Notes: generated from the sequence alone by a model not told the origin. DNA of 64,000 nucleotides from Spirosoma oryzae (GCF_003002825.1 NZ_PVTE01000005.1:248001-312000), one strand, 5' to 3'. Counted from the stretch's first letter, positions 9,421-18,322 are shown. Numbers and translations are program-made.

Positions 9421-10782
9421 TTATTTCTTCATCAACTGCTTGACCAATTGTTTCAGTTCGTCGATTTCGCTCTGTTGCTTGTCAAGACGTTTCTGCTGAT
9501 CGATACCGTACAAGGTCAACTCCTCGACTTTTTCCAGCAGCAGACTGTTCATCTTCACCAGATCGACGCCCTCTGTTTTGACTTGCTCGGCCGAGGGAAC
9601 ACCCGGCAGATGGCCCTGCTCACGCACGTAGTTGGCAACTGCACTCAATGGTCGTAGTTGGTAGGTAGGGCTGAACACCTTGTCGCTCCACTGGCTCACG
9701 TCGCTGATGCGCAGCTGGTAGCGGGCCTTGACCACGTCACCCTGCGCGTTGACCGTCAGAAACTGATCGGTAGTCAGCGCCGATGGACTGTTCGTGGTCA
9801 GGCTGGTCAGGCGCAACCCACTCTGATCGGCTTGCGGACTAACTACTTCCAGCCGGGTAGCGGGCGCTGAGGTACCGATCCCGACGTTGACCCCGTTACC
9901 CAGAATCAGCGCATTACTAACGGCTACCCGCGAGCCCGCCCCGATCGCCGTAGCATTATGCAGCCCGTCCTCCGCCTGACTGTTGTAGCCCATCAGCACG
10001 TTATCACTCCCATCGGTGATGGCCGTCCCCGACATCGGCCCAACGATGATGTTGTTGCTACCGGTCGTTATGTTTCGCCCTGCCTGATAGCCAACCAGCG
10101 TGTTGGACGAGGAGGTAAGATTATAACCAGCCTGGTAACCAAGCAACGTGTTTTGATTGCCACTCTGGTTTGTATATCCCGATTTAGATCCTAGAAACAC
10201 ATTGCCTGATGCTACGTTATTTAATCCCGTTGAATCGCCAATGAGTACGTTGTTGTTGCCTAGGACCGTCAACGTGTTTGGTTGACCTGCGCCCGCCTTC
10301 ACGCCTATAACGACGTTGCTGAAACCATTCGATTTAAACCTACCGGCTTCGCTACCCAAAATAGTATTGAATGAGCCGTCTGGATTGCGACTACCCGCAG
10401 CATGCCCTAGATAAGTATTAGAAGAACCGGTATATAGTAGTCCACCACTGCTGTTGCCAACAGTTACGTTCTGTGATCCCGTTCTGTTGTAGTAACCTGC
10501 TTGGGAGCCAACAAATATGTTATTGCTACCCTCTGTATTAGACTGACCAGCCAATGCACCCATGAATGTATTTGCCCCCCCAGTTGTAGTTTGATTGCCA
10601 GCGTTGTAGCCAACAAAACTATTATTGTTACCAGATGTAATCACGCTTCCTGCTTGTGGGCCAACTAGTGTGTTGTTTGTACCCGGTGTCTGCGAATTAG
10701 CCGTATTCGCCACGTAATTAGTCTGTGCCTGAAGTGAAAGAGAAGTGACTAAGATAAGCGCTGCTACGTAAAAAAACTTCAT
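9421..10782 (-). CDS. Surface protein of YadA-head-like repeats with coiled-coil tail
   Basis: A 453-aa secreted protein when started at ATG 10782 (MKFFYVAALILV), which gives a clean signal peptide. An upstream in-frame start at 10842 would add 20 residues without a purpose. Residues about 25-290 are roughly a dozen degenerate repeats of 20-25 residues built on N-T-x-x-G-x-x-A-G and T-G-S-N-N (for example NTLLGYQAGYNLTSSSNT). This is the left-handed beta-roll pattern of trimeric adhesin heads. VGIGTSAPATRLEV then leads to a C-terminal part with WSDKVF, HLPGVPSAEQV and LLEKVEELTLYGIDQQK, a tail very common in Bacteroidota tail-fibre-like surface proteins and ending in a coiled coil. No S74 endosialidase chaperone or T9SS domain is obvious. 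An adhesive or structural surface role is inferred. Confidence 0.8.
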   Translation of the reverse strand: MKFFYVAALILVTSLSLQAQTNYVANTANSQTPGTNNTLVGPQAGSVITSGNNNSFVGYNAGNQTTTGGANTFMGALAGQSNTEGSNNIFVGSQAGYYNRTGSQNVTVGNSSGGLLYTGSSNTYLGHAAGSRNPDGSFNTILGSEAGRFKSNGFSNVVIGVKAGAGQPNTLTVLGNNNVLIGDSTGLNNVASGNVFLGSKSGYTNQSGNQNTLLGYQAGYNLTSSSNTLVGYQAGRNITTGSNNIIVGPMSGTAITDGSDNVLMGYNSQAEDGLHNATAIGAGSRVAVSNALILGNGVNVGIGTSAPATRLEVVSPQADQSGLRLTSLTTNSPSALTTDQFLTVNAQGDVVKARYQLRISDVSQWSDKVFSPTYQLRPLSAVANYVREQGHLPGVPSAEQVKTEGVDLVKMNSLLLEKVEELTLYGIDQQKRLDKQQSEIDELKQLVKQLMKK

Positions 10783-11003
10783 GGATGATTGATTAAATGA
10801 AGTACGAAAAATGGACACAATATACAGATGAACTATATACAAACTGGCAATTCTGATAAGCTAGAGGAAACTCTATTTCCCTGCCGAATGCTACCAACAA
10901 AACCGCATTACTTATGCCATTCGATGGATACTGAGATGACCTGGATAGGTGGGCGCTGTGCTAACGAAGAAGCTGTCGGCAGCGACACAATACGCTGGGG
11001 TCA

Positions 11004-11036
11004 ATAAAAAAGCCGCTCAGTTGATCTGAGCGGCTT
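11004..11036 (-). terminator. Terminator of tRNA-Thr
   Basis: AAGCCGCTCAG (11010-11020) and CTGAGCGGCTT (11026-11036) form an 11-bp perfect stem with loop TTGAT. On the minus strand it is followed by a run of six T. It lies 7 nt past the tRNA 3' end. Confidence 0.85.
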
Positions 11037-11042
11037 CCAAGA

Positions 11043-11114
<72 letters not shown>

Positions 11115-11132
11115 TTTTGCTGTTTTGAGGTG

Positions 11133-11164
11133 CAAATATACAGTCAGTTCCGGCATTCGCGCAA
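11133..11164 (-). promoter_or_regulatory. Bacteroidota-type promoter of tRNA-Thr
   Basis: On the minus strand TTG (complement of CAA 11162-11164) is followed after 21 nt by TATATTTG (complement of 11133-11140). This matches the Bacteroidota -33/-7 consensus, TTG then TAnnTTTG. Transcription would start a few bases before the tRNA 5' end at 11114. Confidence 0.7.
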
Positions 11165-11241
11165 CTGGTGTTGCGCTTTTTTTTAATGCAATCGGTTACA
11201 TGAATAGCATTAGATTCTTTATGTCGCTGTCTTTTAGCCGC

Positions 11242-12654
11242 ATGACACAGCAATCAACTACCCTAAGCCGCCGGGCTTTTCTCGACGTAGCCGCGAAAGG
11301 AACACTGGCATCGTCTGCCCTCATCAGTGGATTTCCGACGATCGTTCCGGCGTCGGTATTTGGTAAAAACGCACCCAGCAACCGGATCAATGTCGCGGCC
11401 ATCGGGACGGGACGCATCTCCCGGGGGCACGACATGCCCGGCGTGTGGCAGTACGACAACGCCCGCATCATGGCCGTCTGTGACCTCGACAGTCAACGGG
11501 CTGAGGATGCCAAACGGCTGGTCAACGAGTATTACGCGAAGAAATCAGGAAAGGATTACGACGGGGTACGGGTCTACACCGACTACCGCGACCTGCTGAC
11601 AAACAAAGACATCGACGCGGTAATCGTCAGCACGCCCGATCACTGGCACGCGCCGATTGTCATTGATGCAGTTCGGGCGAAGAAAGACGTGTACATGCAG
11701 AAACCGGCTTCGCTAACCATTGCCGAGGGCCGTATGATGGCCGACGCCGTGAAGCAAACGGGCCGAATCGTGCAGGTGGGCAGTCAGCAGCGATCGTCGC
11801 CCCAGTTTCGCTACGCAGCCGAACTGATTCGCAACGGCCGCATCGGACAGCTTAAAACGGTATATGTCGGCCTGCCGGGCGATCCGTCGGGCGATGAGGA
11901 ACCGCAGATGCCGGTGCCGAAAAACCTGAACTACGATATGTGGCTCGGTACCACGCCCGACGTGTACTATACCGAAAAGCGGGTGCATCCACAAATGGGT
12001 TACGACCGGCCGGGCTGGCTGCGTTGCGAACAGTTTGGGGCGGGTATGATTACCGGCTGGGGCGCACACCACATCGACTGCGCCCACTGGGCGATGGACA
12101 CCGAACATACCGGCCCCGTCGAAATATGGGGCAAGGCTGACTTCCCGAAATCGGGTCTATGGGACGTACACGGTATTTTTCGTACGGAAGCGCTGTATGA
12201 TAATGGTGTGCACATGGTCGTCAGCAACGAGATTCCGAACGGTATTCGCTTCGAAGGAACGGAGGGCTGGGTTTTCGTGTCGCGGGGCGACGCAGCCGTT
12301 ACGGCCAGTGACCCGACGGCGAAACAACAGGCGGCTAAAAAGCTCGACGCCAGCGACCCAAAGCTGCTAACCTCGAAGATCGGGCCGAATGAGATTCACC
12401 TGCCCGTTAGCAACGAGCACCACGGTAACTGGCTGGAAAGTATCGTCAGCCGGAAAGAGCCGATTGCGCCGGTCGAGGTGGGGCATCGGTCGTGTACGGC
12501 CTGTCTGCTGCATCATGCCGCTATGAAACTCAACCGGCGACTGTACTGGGACCCGAAAAAAGAGCAGTTCAAAAACGATGCGGAAGCCAACGCCATGCTG
12601 TCGCGTCCGCAGCGCAACGAATACGCGATCAAAGCCGTCGCCAGTTCACGTTAA
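11242..12654 (+). CDS. Gfo/Idh/MocA oxidoreductase, Tat-exported
   Basis: A 470-aa NAD(P)-dependent sugar or cyclitol oxidoreductase homologue. The N-terminus, TLSRRAFLDVAAKG, is a twin-arginine signal, so the enzyme should be exported folded with its cofactor to the periplasm. A Rossmann domain follows (INVAAIGTGRISRGHDMPG; AVCDLD; DAVIVSTPDHWHAP; MQKPASLTIAEG), then the C-terminal alpha/beta dimerisation domain with GAHHIDCAHWAMD. The EKP-type Lys appears as QKP. I chose ATG 11242 just before the Tat motif; ATGs at 11200 and 11221 are in frame. It is followed 18 bp later by another oxidoreductase, so the three genes from here to 15351 look like one catabolic unit. The substrate cannot be read from the sequence. 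Confidence 0.88.
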   Translation: MTQQSTTLSRRAFLDVAAKGTLASSALISGFPTIVPASVFGKNAPSNRINVAAIGTGRISRGHDMPGVWQYDNARIMAVCDLDSQRAEDAKRLVNEYYAKKSGKDYDGVRVYTDYRDLLTNKDIDAVIVSTPDHWHAPIVIDAVRAKKDVYMQKPASLTIAEGRMMADAVKQTGRIVQVGSQQRSSPQFRYAAELIRNGRIGQLKTVYVGLPGDPSGDEEPQMPVPKNLNYDMWLGTTPDVYYTEKRVHPQMGYDRPGWLRCEQFGAGMITGWGAHHIDCAHWAMDTEHTGPVEIWGKADFPKSGLWDVHGIFRTEALYDNGVHMVVSNEIPNGIRFEGTEGWVFVSRGDAAVTASDPTAKQQAAKKLDASDPKLLTSKIGPNEIHLPVSNEHHGNWLESIVSRKEPIAPVEVGHRSCTACLLHHAAMKLNRRLYWDPKKEQFKNDAEANAMLSRPQRNEYAIKAVASSR

Positions 12655-12672
12655 GTCATTTCATCTCACCGT

Positions 12673-14049
12673 ATGCAGTATCGTTTTATTATCGGCACAG
12701 TCATGCTGTCGCTTTGTCTGATGGCGTATCATCTGCCTGAACCCATCCGGCTGATTACCCTCGACCCCGGCCACTTCCACGCGGCACTGGTCCAGAAATC
12801 TGATTATCCGAACGTCGATAAAACAGTGCGGGTCTATGCCCCTGCTGGCCCGGATCTACAGCAACACCTCGACCGGATCAAAGGCTACAACAACCGGGCG
12901 GAGAACCCGACGCACTGGGACGAACAGGTGTACACTGGCCCGGATTTTCTCGAAAAAATGCTGGCGGAGAAAGCGGGGAACGTAGTCGTGATGGCGGGCA
13001 ACAACCGGCTCAAAACCGATTACATCCTGAAAAGCGTGGCGGGCGGATTCAACGTGCTGGCCGATAAGCCGATGGTGATTCAGGCGGCTGCGTTCGACAA
13101 ACTGAAAGAAGCTTTTGCGACGGCGGCTGCGAAGAAGGTACTACTGTACGACATCATGACCGAACGCTACGAGATCACGACGCAGTTGCAGCGGGCGTTT
13201 TCGCGGCAACCGGGCCTGTTTGGTACGCTGGTGAAGGGTACGCCCGACAACCCGGCGGTGGTCAAGGAAAGTGTTCACCACTTCTACAAAAACGTGTCGG
13301 GCAGTATCCTGACCCGCCCGGCCTGGTTTATGGACGTCGATCAGCAGGGCGAGGGGATCGTCGACGTGACGACGCACCTGGTCGATCTGGTGCAATGGGC
13401 TTGCTTCCCGGAGCAGATTCTCGACTACAAACGCGACGTACGGCTTACCTCCGCGCGACACTGGCCGACGACCATGAACCGGAATCAGTTCAAGGCCATT
13501 ACGAAACTGTCGACCTTTCCTGATTACCTGAAAAAAGACGTCGTCGGCGACAGTGTATTACGGGTATTCAGCAACGGCGAAATCAACTACCAACTGCGCG
13601 GCATCAACGCGCGGGTAGCGGTGACGTGGTCCTACAAAGCGCCCGAAGGCGGGGGCGATACGCACTACTCGATCATGCGCGGCACCAAAGCGAATCTGGT
13701 TATCAAGCAGGGTGCCGAGCAGCGCTATAAGCCGATGCTGTACATCGAACCAATCGTCGGGAACACCAAACTCGACAGTGATCTGCAAGCGGCCTTGCCC
13801 GTCGTTCAACGCGAATTCCCCGGTATCGACCTGAGCAAAACGCCGACGGGCTGGCAGGTAACGGTACCCGAGAAGTACAACGAAGGGCACGAAGCGCATT
13901 TCGGGCGGGTCATGGAAAAATACCTCGACTACCTGAACGCCGGTAAGCTCCCCGCCTGGGAAGTCCCCAACATGCTGGCGAAGTACTACACCACAACGCA
14001 GGCATTATCAATGGTGAAAGAGCGAAACCGGGCTACAGGGCGGAGATAA
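12673..14049 (+). CDS. Putative oxidoreductase of the Gfo/Idh/MocA superfamily, divergent
   Basis: A 458-aa protein with a short signal-like N-terminus (residues 1-20). The Rossmann part is atypical: IRLITLDPGHFHAAL replaces the usual GxGxxG, but ADKPMVI keeps the DKP/EKP lysine motif. The rest resembles the Bacteroidota family annotated as putative oxidoreductase with its own C-terminal domain. GHFHAALVQK could bind a metal or substrate rather than a dinucleotide. The gene begins 18 bp after a Tat-exported Gfo/Idh/MocA gene and probably shares its transcript. Whether it still binds NAD(P) is uncertain. Confidence 0.8.
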   Translation: MQYRFIIGTVMLSLCLMAYHLPEPIRLITLDPGHFHAALVQKSDYPNVDKTVRVYAPAGPDLQQHLDRIKGYNNRAENPTHWDEQVYTGPDFLEKMLAEKAGNVVVMAGNNRLKTDYILKSVAGGFNVLADKPMVIQAAAFDKLKEAFATAAAKKVLLYDIMTERYEITTQLQRAFSRQPGLFGTLVKGTPDNPAVVKESVHHFYKNVSGSILTRPAWFMDVDQQGEGIVDVTTHLVDLVQWACFPEQILDYKRDVRLTSARHWPTTMNRNQFKAITKLSTFPDYLKKDVVGDSVLRVFSNGEINYQLRGINARVAVTWSYKAPEGGGDTHYSIMRGTKANLVIKQGAEQRYKPMLYIEPIVGNTKLDSDLQAALPVVQREFPGIDLSKTPTGWQVTVPEKYNEGHEAHFGRVMEKYLDYLNAGKLPAWEVPNMLAKYYTTTQALSMVKERNRATGRR

Positions 14050-14050
14050 A

Positions 14051-14113
14051 CCGGGCCGCCGGGCGGAGCGAAAGTAAGGCATCTGTAGCTGATCGCCGGG
14101 TTGAAACCCGGCG
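14051..14113. repeat. Intergenic palindromes with a GC-rich module
   Basis: Two bases after the stop codon lies CCGGGCCGCCGGGCGG (14051-14066). Its reverse complement is identical to 42068-42083, which sits inside an unrelated repeat. A second hairpin, CGCCGGGTT (14094-14102) with AACCCGGCG (14105-14113), follows and could act as a terminator. Confidence 0.6.
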
Positions 14114-14235
14114 CGAGTGAAGACAGGGTTAGCTACTGTTATTATTACTAATTGCACCGGGGTTTAACCAGGTAATCTGCTCATCTGCTCCTGATCGTTA
14201 CTCATTCACTCAATCACTCATTCACTCTTTTGTAT

Positions 14236-15351
14236 ATGGAACGACGTAATTTCCTGACTGCTGCCGCCGGACTGGTGGCGCTACCTGCCTTGTCGACTGT
14301 TGCGCAGGCGGCTGTACAGCCTGATCTGCGTGGAGCGAATCGAATCAAATTTGCCGCTGTCGGACTGAACCACGGGCACATTTACGGACAGGTTGAAGCC
14401 GTAATTCGGGGTGGGGGCGAACTGACTTCGTTCTACGCCAAAGAGCCGGATCTGGCCGCTGCCTTTGCCAAACGCTATCCGCAGGCGAAACAGGCCCGTA
14501 GTGAGCAGGAAATTCTGGACGACAAGTCGATTCAACTGGTAGTGAGCGCCGGTATCCCCGTCGACCGGGCTCCGCTAGGTATCCGCGTGATGCGGGCTGG
14601 AAAAGATTATATGTCCGACAAGCCCGGTATCACGACGCTCGATCAACTGGCCGAGGTGCGGAAGGTGCAGCGCGAGACAAAGCGCATCTACTCGATCATG
14701 TACAGCGAACGGTTCGAAAACCGGGCGACGGTGAAAGCGGGCGAACTTGTGAAAGAGGGTGCCATCGGTAAGGTGATTCAGACGATCGGGCTGGGGCCGC
14801 ACCGCATAGCCCTGATGTCCCGCCCGGACTGGTTTTTCGACAAAAAGCAGTTTGGCGGTATCCTCTGCGACATTGGTTCGCATCAGTTCGACCAGTTCCT
14901 GTATTTCACCGGTTCAACCAAAGCCGACGTGGTTGCGTCGGAGGTGGGTAACGTGCACTATCCGCAGCATCCGCAGTTCGAGGATTTCGGCGACGTAATG
15001 GTGCGCGGCAACGGCGGAATGGGTTACGTCCGCGTCGACTGGTTTTCACCGGAGGGGTTGAAAACGTGGGGCGACGGACGATTGACCATTCTGGGAACGG
15101 ATGGCTATATCGAAATTCGCAAGAACATCGACATCACCAAAAGCGACAAGGGTAATCACCTGTATCTGGTCAACCAGAAAGAAACGCGCTACATCGACTG
15201 CGCCGACGTGCCCCTGCCGTACGGACAGCAACTGGTCGATGACGTGCTGAACCGGACCGAAACGGCAATGTCGCAGGCGCACTGTTTCCTGGCCACCGAG
15301 CTAGCCCTGAAAGCCCAGAAGCGGGCTGAAGTGGTCAAACTGAAGGTTTGA
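14236..15351 (+). CDS. Gfo/Idh/MocA oxidoreductase, Tat-exported
   Basis: A 371-aa oxidoreductase homologue with a Tat signal at the extreme N-terminus (MERRNFLTAAAGLVALPAL, then AQA). The Rossmann part reads IKFAAVGLNHGHIYGQ, a GxNHGH variant of the nucleotide loop, followed by the lysine motif MSDKPGI where the family usually has EKP. The C-terminal domain includes GGILCDIGSHQFDQFLYFTG, the usual substrate-site helix with D and H. The start is the ATG at 14236; the longer frame begins with TTG at 14230. It is the third oxidoreductase in a row but is separated from the second by 186 bp with repeats, so it may be transcribed separately. Confidence 0.86.
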   Translation: MERRNFLTAAAGLVALPALSTVAQAAVQPDLRGANRIKFAAVGLNHGHIYGQVEAVIRGGGELTSFYAKEPDLAAAFAKRYPQAKQARSEQEILDDKSIQLVVSAGIPVDRAPLGIRVMRAGKDYMSDKPGITTLDQLAEVRKVQRETKRIYSIMYSERFENRATVKAGELVKEGAIGKVIQTIGLGPHRIALMSRPDWFFDKKQFGGILCDIGSHQFDQFLYFTGSTKADVVASEVGNVHYPQHPQFEDFGDVMVRGNGGMGYVRVDWFSPEGLKTWGDGRLTILGTDGYIEIRKNIDITKSDKGNHLYLVNQKETRYIDCADVPLPYGQQLVDDVLNRTETAMSQAHCFLATELALKAQKRAEVVKLKV

Positions 15352-15353
15352 TG

Positions 15354-15530
15354 TTTTTGGTTTAAGCGTTTAAAGTTAATGCGTGTGTAGACTGAACCTC
15401 CAGGTCCAAGCAGGCGGGATAGCGACCCAAAAAGCTACCGCCTGCATAAGTTAGCCTGGCGGCTACCAGACCTAGAGGTCTGGGCTACAAACGCGCCAGC
15501 CAACATTAAACCTCAAACCACAAACGTTAA
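15354..15530. repeat. Nested inverted repeat: GTAGCC-type element inside TTTAA-type arms
   Basis: A palindromic element of about 102 bp (15387-15488) starts GTAGACTGAACC and ends AGGTCTGGGCTAC. It is one of five related copies in the window. It is flanked by a second inverted repeat, GGTTTAAGCGTTTAAAG on the left (about 15360) and CATTAAACCTCAAACC on the right (about 15503). One element therefore appears to sit in the loop of another. Confidence 0.7.
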
Positions 15531-15581
15531 CCCCACAAAACTACCGGAATTTAAACCCATACAGATCGGTTTACTTTCTGG

Positions 15582-15589
15582 TAACTTTG
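15582..15589 (+). promoter_or_regulatory. TAACTTTG -7 element next to the ABC-F start
   Basis: TAACTTTG matches TAnnTTTG exactly and ends 4 nt before the ATG at 15594. No clear -33 TTG is at the right distance. If used, the transcript would begin at or almost at the start codon. Confidence 0.45.
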
Positions 15590-15593
15590 TGCT

Positions 15594-17537
15594 ATGATTT
15601 CCATTACCAACCTATCGTATTATCTCGGCAGTCGGGCGCTCTACGAAAACGCGTCGCTGCACATAAAGCCAAACCAGAAAATCGGTCTGATCGGTCTCAA
15701 CGGTACGGGCAAATCGACGCTGCTGCGGATTATCAACGGTGAATACCAGGCCGATGGCGGTACGATCTCCAAAGCGGGCGACGTAACGCTGGGCTTCCTC
15801 AATCAGGATCTGCTGTCGTATCAGACCGAAGATTCGATTCTGTCGGTAGCCATGCAGGCGTTTGAGCGGCAGAACAAGCTTCAGAAGCAGATCGACGAGG
15901 TGCTCCACGAAATGGAGACTGACTACAAAGACGAACTGGTCGACAAGCTGGGTAAGTTGCAGGAGGAGTTCGAAGCCCTCGACGGCTACTCGGTACAGTC
16001 GAAGGCAGAGGAAATCATGGAGGGGCTTGGCTTCTCGACCGACGATCTGCAAAAGCCGCTCCGGCAGTTTTCGGGGGGTTGGCGGATGCGCGTGATGCTG
16101 GCGAAACTGCTGTTGCAAAAGCCGTCGCTGCTCATGCTTGACGAGCCGACCAACCACCTTGACCTGCCCTCGATTCAGTGGGTGGAAAAATACATTCAGA
16201 CCTACGAAGGTGCCGTTATCGTCGTTTCCCACGACCGCGAATTCCTCGACAACGTCATCGACGTGACGGTTGAAGTGGCGAACGGTAAGCTGAACTACTA
16301 CGCGGGTAACTACTCGTTCTACCTGGAAGAAAAGGCGCTGCGCAACGAAATCCAGAAAGGCGCTTACGAGAATCAGCAGGCTAAAATCCGGCAGACCGAA
16401 CGCTTCATCGAACGTTTCAAAGCCCAGGCCACAAAAGCCAAGCAGGCCCAAAGCCGGGTGAAGCAACTGGCGCGCATGGAACGCGTCGATGACGTGATCG
16501 ATGAGTCAGCGCGGGTAAACTTCAAGTTTCAGTTCTCGACCCAGCCGGGCCGCCATATCCTGCACCTGGACGATGTTACGAAAGCGTATGGTCCGAAAAA
16601 AATTCTGACCAAAGCAGACATCCGGCTTGAGCGGGGCGATAAAGTGGCGCTGATCGGTGCCAACGGGCGCGGTAAGTCGACGCTGCTGCGAATTATTTCG
16701 GGTTCTGAACCTGTCAACGAAGGCAACCGGCAGCTGGGGCACAACGTATCGTTTAGCTTCTACGCCCAGCACCAGCTTGAGTCGCTAAGCGTAGAAGACA
16801 CCCTGCTCGATGAGTTGAAACATGCCAACCCGACCAAGAGCGAAGGTGAACTACGGGGCGTTCTGGGGTGCTTCCTGTTCTCCAACGACGAAGTATTCAA
16901 GAAAATCAAAGTCCTGTCCGGGGGCGAAAAATCGCGCGTGGCACTGGCGAAGGTGCTGCTTTCACAAGCCAACTTCCTGCTGCTTGACGAGCCGACCAAC
17001 CACCTGGACATGCAGTCGGTGAACATCCTGATTCAGGCGCTGGAGCAGTACGAAGGCACGTACGTCGTCGTCTCCCACGACCGGTACTTCGTATCGCAGA
17101 TTGCCAACAAAATCTGGTACATCGAAGACGAGCAGATCAAGGAATACCACGGCACGTACGACGAATACGAATGGTGGATGGAGGAACGCAAAGCCGGTAA
17201 AGCCGAAGCACCACCCGCCCCACCGAAGCCTGCGCCTACGAACGGGGCTACCAACGGTAAGAAAAACGGCTCCGACGATGAGCGCCGGGAATGGCAGAAA
17301 ACCCTGAAGAAGCTGAACCAGCAGGCCGAAGAGTCGGAAACGAAAATCGGTCAGCTGGAGGAACGTAAAAAACGGCTTGAAATCGAACTGGCTGATCCGG
17401 CTACCTACGGCGACGACAAGCTGATGCAGGCCAAAAACGACGAGTACAGCCGGGTGAAAGCGCAGATCGGGCAGTTGCAGGATGAGTGGGAAACCGCCAT
17501 GCTCGACGCCGAAGAATGGGAGAAGAAGCTGGCGTAA
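15594..17537 (+). CDS. ABC-F family ATPase
   Basis: A 647-aa soluble protein with two ABC domains and no membrane part, of the ABC-F type that acts on ribosomes rather than transporting. Domain 1 has Walker A GLNGTGKST (about 34-42), signature FSGGWRMRV and Walker B LLMLDEPTNHLD. Domain 2 has GANGRGKST (about 355-363), signature LSGGEKSRV and LLLDEPTNHLD. The interdomain linker (about residues 240-300, rich in Lys, Arg and Gln) is the tRNA-reaching P-site motif region. A charged C-terminal extension with Ala/Pro then coiled coil (about 545-647) is Uup-like. Whether it is a housekeeping factor or an antibiotic-protection type cannot be told from sequence alone. It begins a monocistronic unit. 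Confidence 0.93.
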   Translation: MISITNLSYYLGSRALYENASLHIKPNQKIGLIGLNGTGKSTLLRIINGEYQADGGTISKAGDVTLGFLNQDLLSYQTEDSILSVAMQAFERQNKLQKQIDEVLHEMETDYKDELVDKLGKLQEEFEALDGYSVQSKAEEIMEGLGFSTDDLQKPLRQFSGGWRMRVMLAKLLLQKPSLLMLDEPTNHLDLPSIQWVEKYIQTYEGAVIVVSHDREFLDNVIDVTVEVANGKLNYYAGNYSFYLEEKALRNEIQKGAYENQQAKIRQTERFIERFKAQATKAKQAQSRVKQLARMERVDDVIDESARVNFKFQFSTQPGRHILHLDDVTKAYGPKKILTKADIRLERGDKVALIGANGRGKSTLLRIISGSEPVNEGNRQLGHNVSFSFYAQHQLESLSVEDTLLDELKHANPTKSEGELRGVLGCFLFSNDEVFKKIKVLSGGEKSRVALAKVLLSQANFLLLDEPTNHLDMQSVNILIQALEQYEGTYVVVSHDRYFVSQIANKIWYIEDEQIKEYHGTYDEYEWWMEERKAGKAEAPPAPPKPAPTNGATNGKKNGSDDERREWQKTLKKLNQQAEESETKIGQLEERKKRLEIELADPATYGDDKLMQAKNDEYSRVKAQIGQLQDEWETAMLDAEEWEKKLA

Positions 17538-17606
17538 GCGTACGCGTCAGGCCAGCTTCTTCCCAAAAAGAGTTACGTAGCCGTGGGTTAGCGCCTGCGG
17601 CTACGT
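17523..17606. terminator. Two hairpins between convergent genes
   Basis: AAGAAGCTGGC (17523-17533) pairs with GCCAGCTTCTT (17551-17561), spanning the ABC-F stop codon. ACGTAGCCG (17575-17583) pairs with CGGCTACGT (17598-17606), followed by TGTTTTG. The second stem overlaps the 3' end of the convergent dipeptidase gene. Either could terminate the ABC-F transcript. Confidence 0.6.
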
Positions 17607-18322
17607 TGTTTTGTAGCCGGTCGATGAAGTGTCTTGGCGATCTCGTCGAACGAAAGGTCGAGCAGCTCGAACGTCGTATTGGTCTTGTAGTTGTAATGCC
17701 ACCATTCGACGGGGTCGACCGTGAAACCGTGCGCCTGCATTGTCGCTTTCAGGAGGTCCCGATTGCGAATCACGTCGGCAGGCAGGCGGTCGAAGTTGGG
17801 GTGGGAGGCATAGACCAGCGCATCGAAGGGCGTCGGCATGCGCAGCTCGTTCCCCGTTTTCAGGTCGATGAGTGTCAGGTCCAGCGCGACGCCCCGGTTA
17901 TGACGGCTTCCCTGCCGGGGCAGTCCCATGTAAACGGTATCGGGCAGCATCTCGAACATCTGACAGGTAACCGAGTACGGCCGGTACGCATCATACACTT
18001 TCAGCCCGACGCCTTTGCTGGCCAGGTCCGTCTGTACAGCCGCCAGTGCCTTAGCAACCGGGAGCCGGACGTAGGCGCGTGGCTGTTTGTACAACTGGGT
18101 GTAAAACACATTCTGCGTCGTCGCGTACTTGATGTCGAGGGCGATGGTTGGTGCGTAGTCGGTGATCTCGACAAACGCTTTGTTGCTGTCCAGTTCAACC
18201 GTGCGGAGGAAAGCAGGAACGTCGTTGATGATGGAAAGGCCGTACGGATTGGCCCGTTGTGCGTCGACGGCCTGACAGGTGAGCACCAGCAGAGCGACGA
18301 AAAGATAAAAACGTAGGAACAT
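17588..18322 (-). CDS. M15 D-alanyl-D-alanine dipeptidase, secreted
   Basis: A 244-aa zinc peptidase of the VanX/DdpX (M15D) type, which cleaves D-Ala-D-Ala and would recycle cell-wall dipeptides in the periplasm. A signal peptide is present (FLFVALLVLTCQAVDA). The metal and catalytic motifs are complete: SRHNRGVALD (His and Asp ligands) at about 150-159 and EWWHY (general base Glu and His ligand) at about 210. The Arg of DAYRPY is also in place. It stands alone with no vanH/vanA-like partners, so a resistance role is not indicated. It is convergent with the ABC-F gene. Confidence 0.9.
   Translation of the reverse strand: MFLRFYLFVALLVLTCQAVDAQRANPYGLSIINDVPAFLRTVELDSNKAFVEITDYAPTIALDIKYATTQNVFYTQLYKQPRAYVRLPVAKALAAVQTDLASKGVGLKVYDAYRPYSVTCQMFEMLPDTVYMGLPRQGSRHNRGVALDLTLIDLKTGNELRMPTPFDALVYASHPNFDRLPADVIRNRDLLKATMQAHGFTVDPVEWWHYNYKTNTTFELLDLSFDEIAKTLHRPATKQRSRRR

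Noticed and set aside
9700-10700. Regular short repeats that could suggest a CRISPR array or tandem repeat
   Set aside because: They are degenerate codon-level repeats inside an open reading frame for a beta-roll surface protein; no identical repeats with spacers are present here or elsewhere in the window.
15612-16466. A 284-aa open frame on the minus strand opposite the ABC-F gene
   Set aside because: The plus-strand ABC-F gene has intact Walker and signature motifs across the same bases. The antisense frame is a shadow caused by codon use and has no recognisable motif.
17588-18322. Vancomycin-resistance role for the VanX-like dipeptidase
   Set aside because: No vanA/vanH-like ligase or dehydrogenase and no two-component system lie nearby. 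Single VanX-like enzymes commonly serve in cell-wall recycling.
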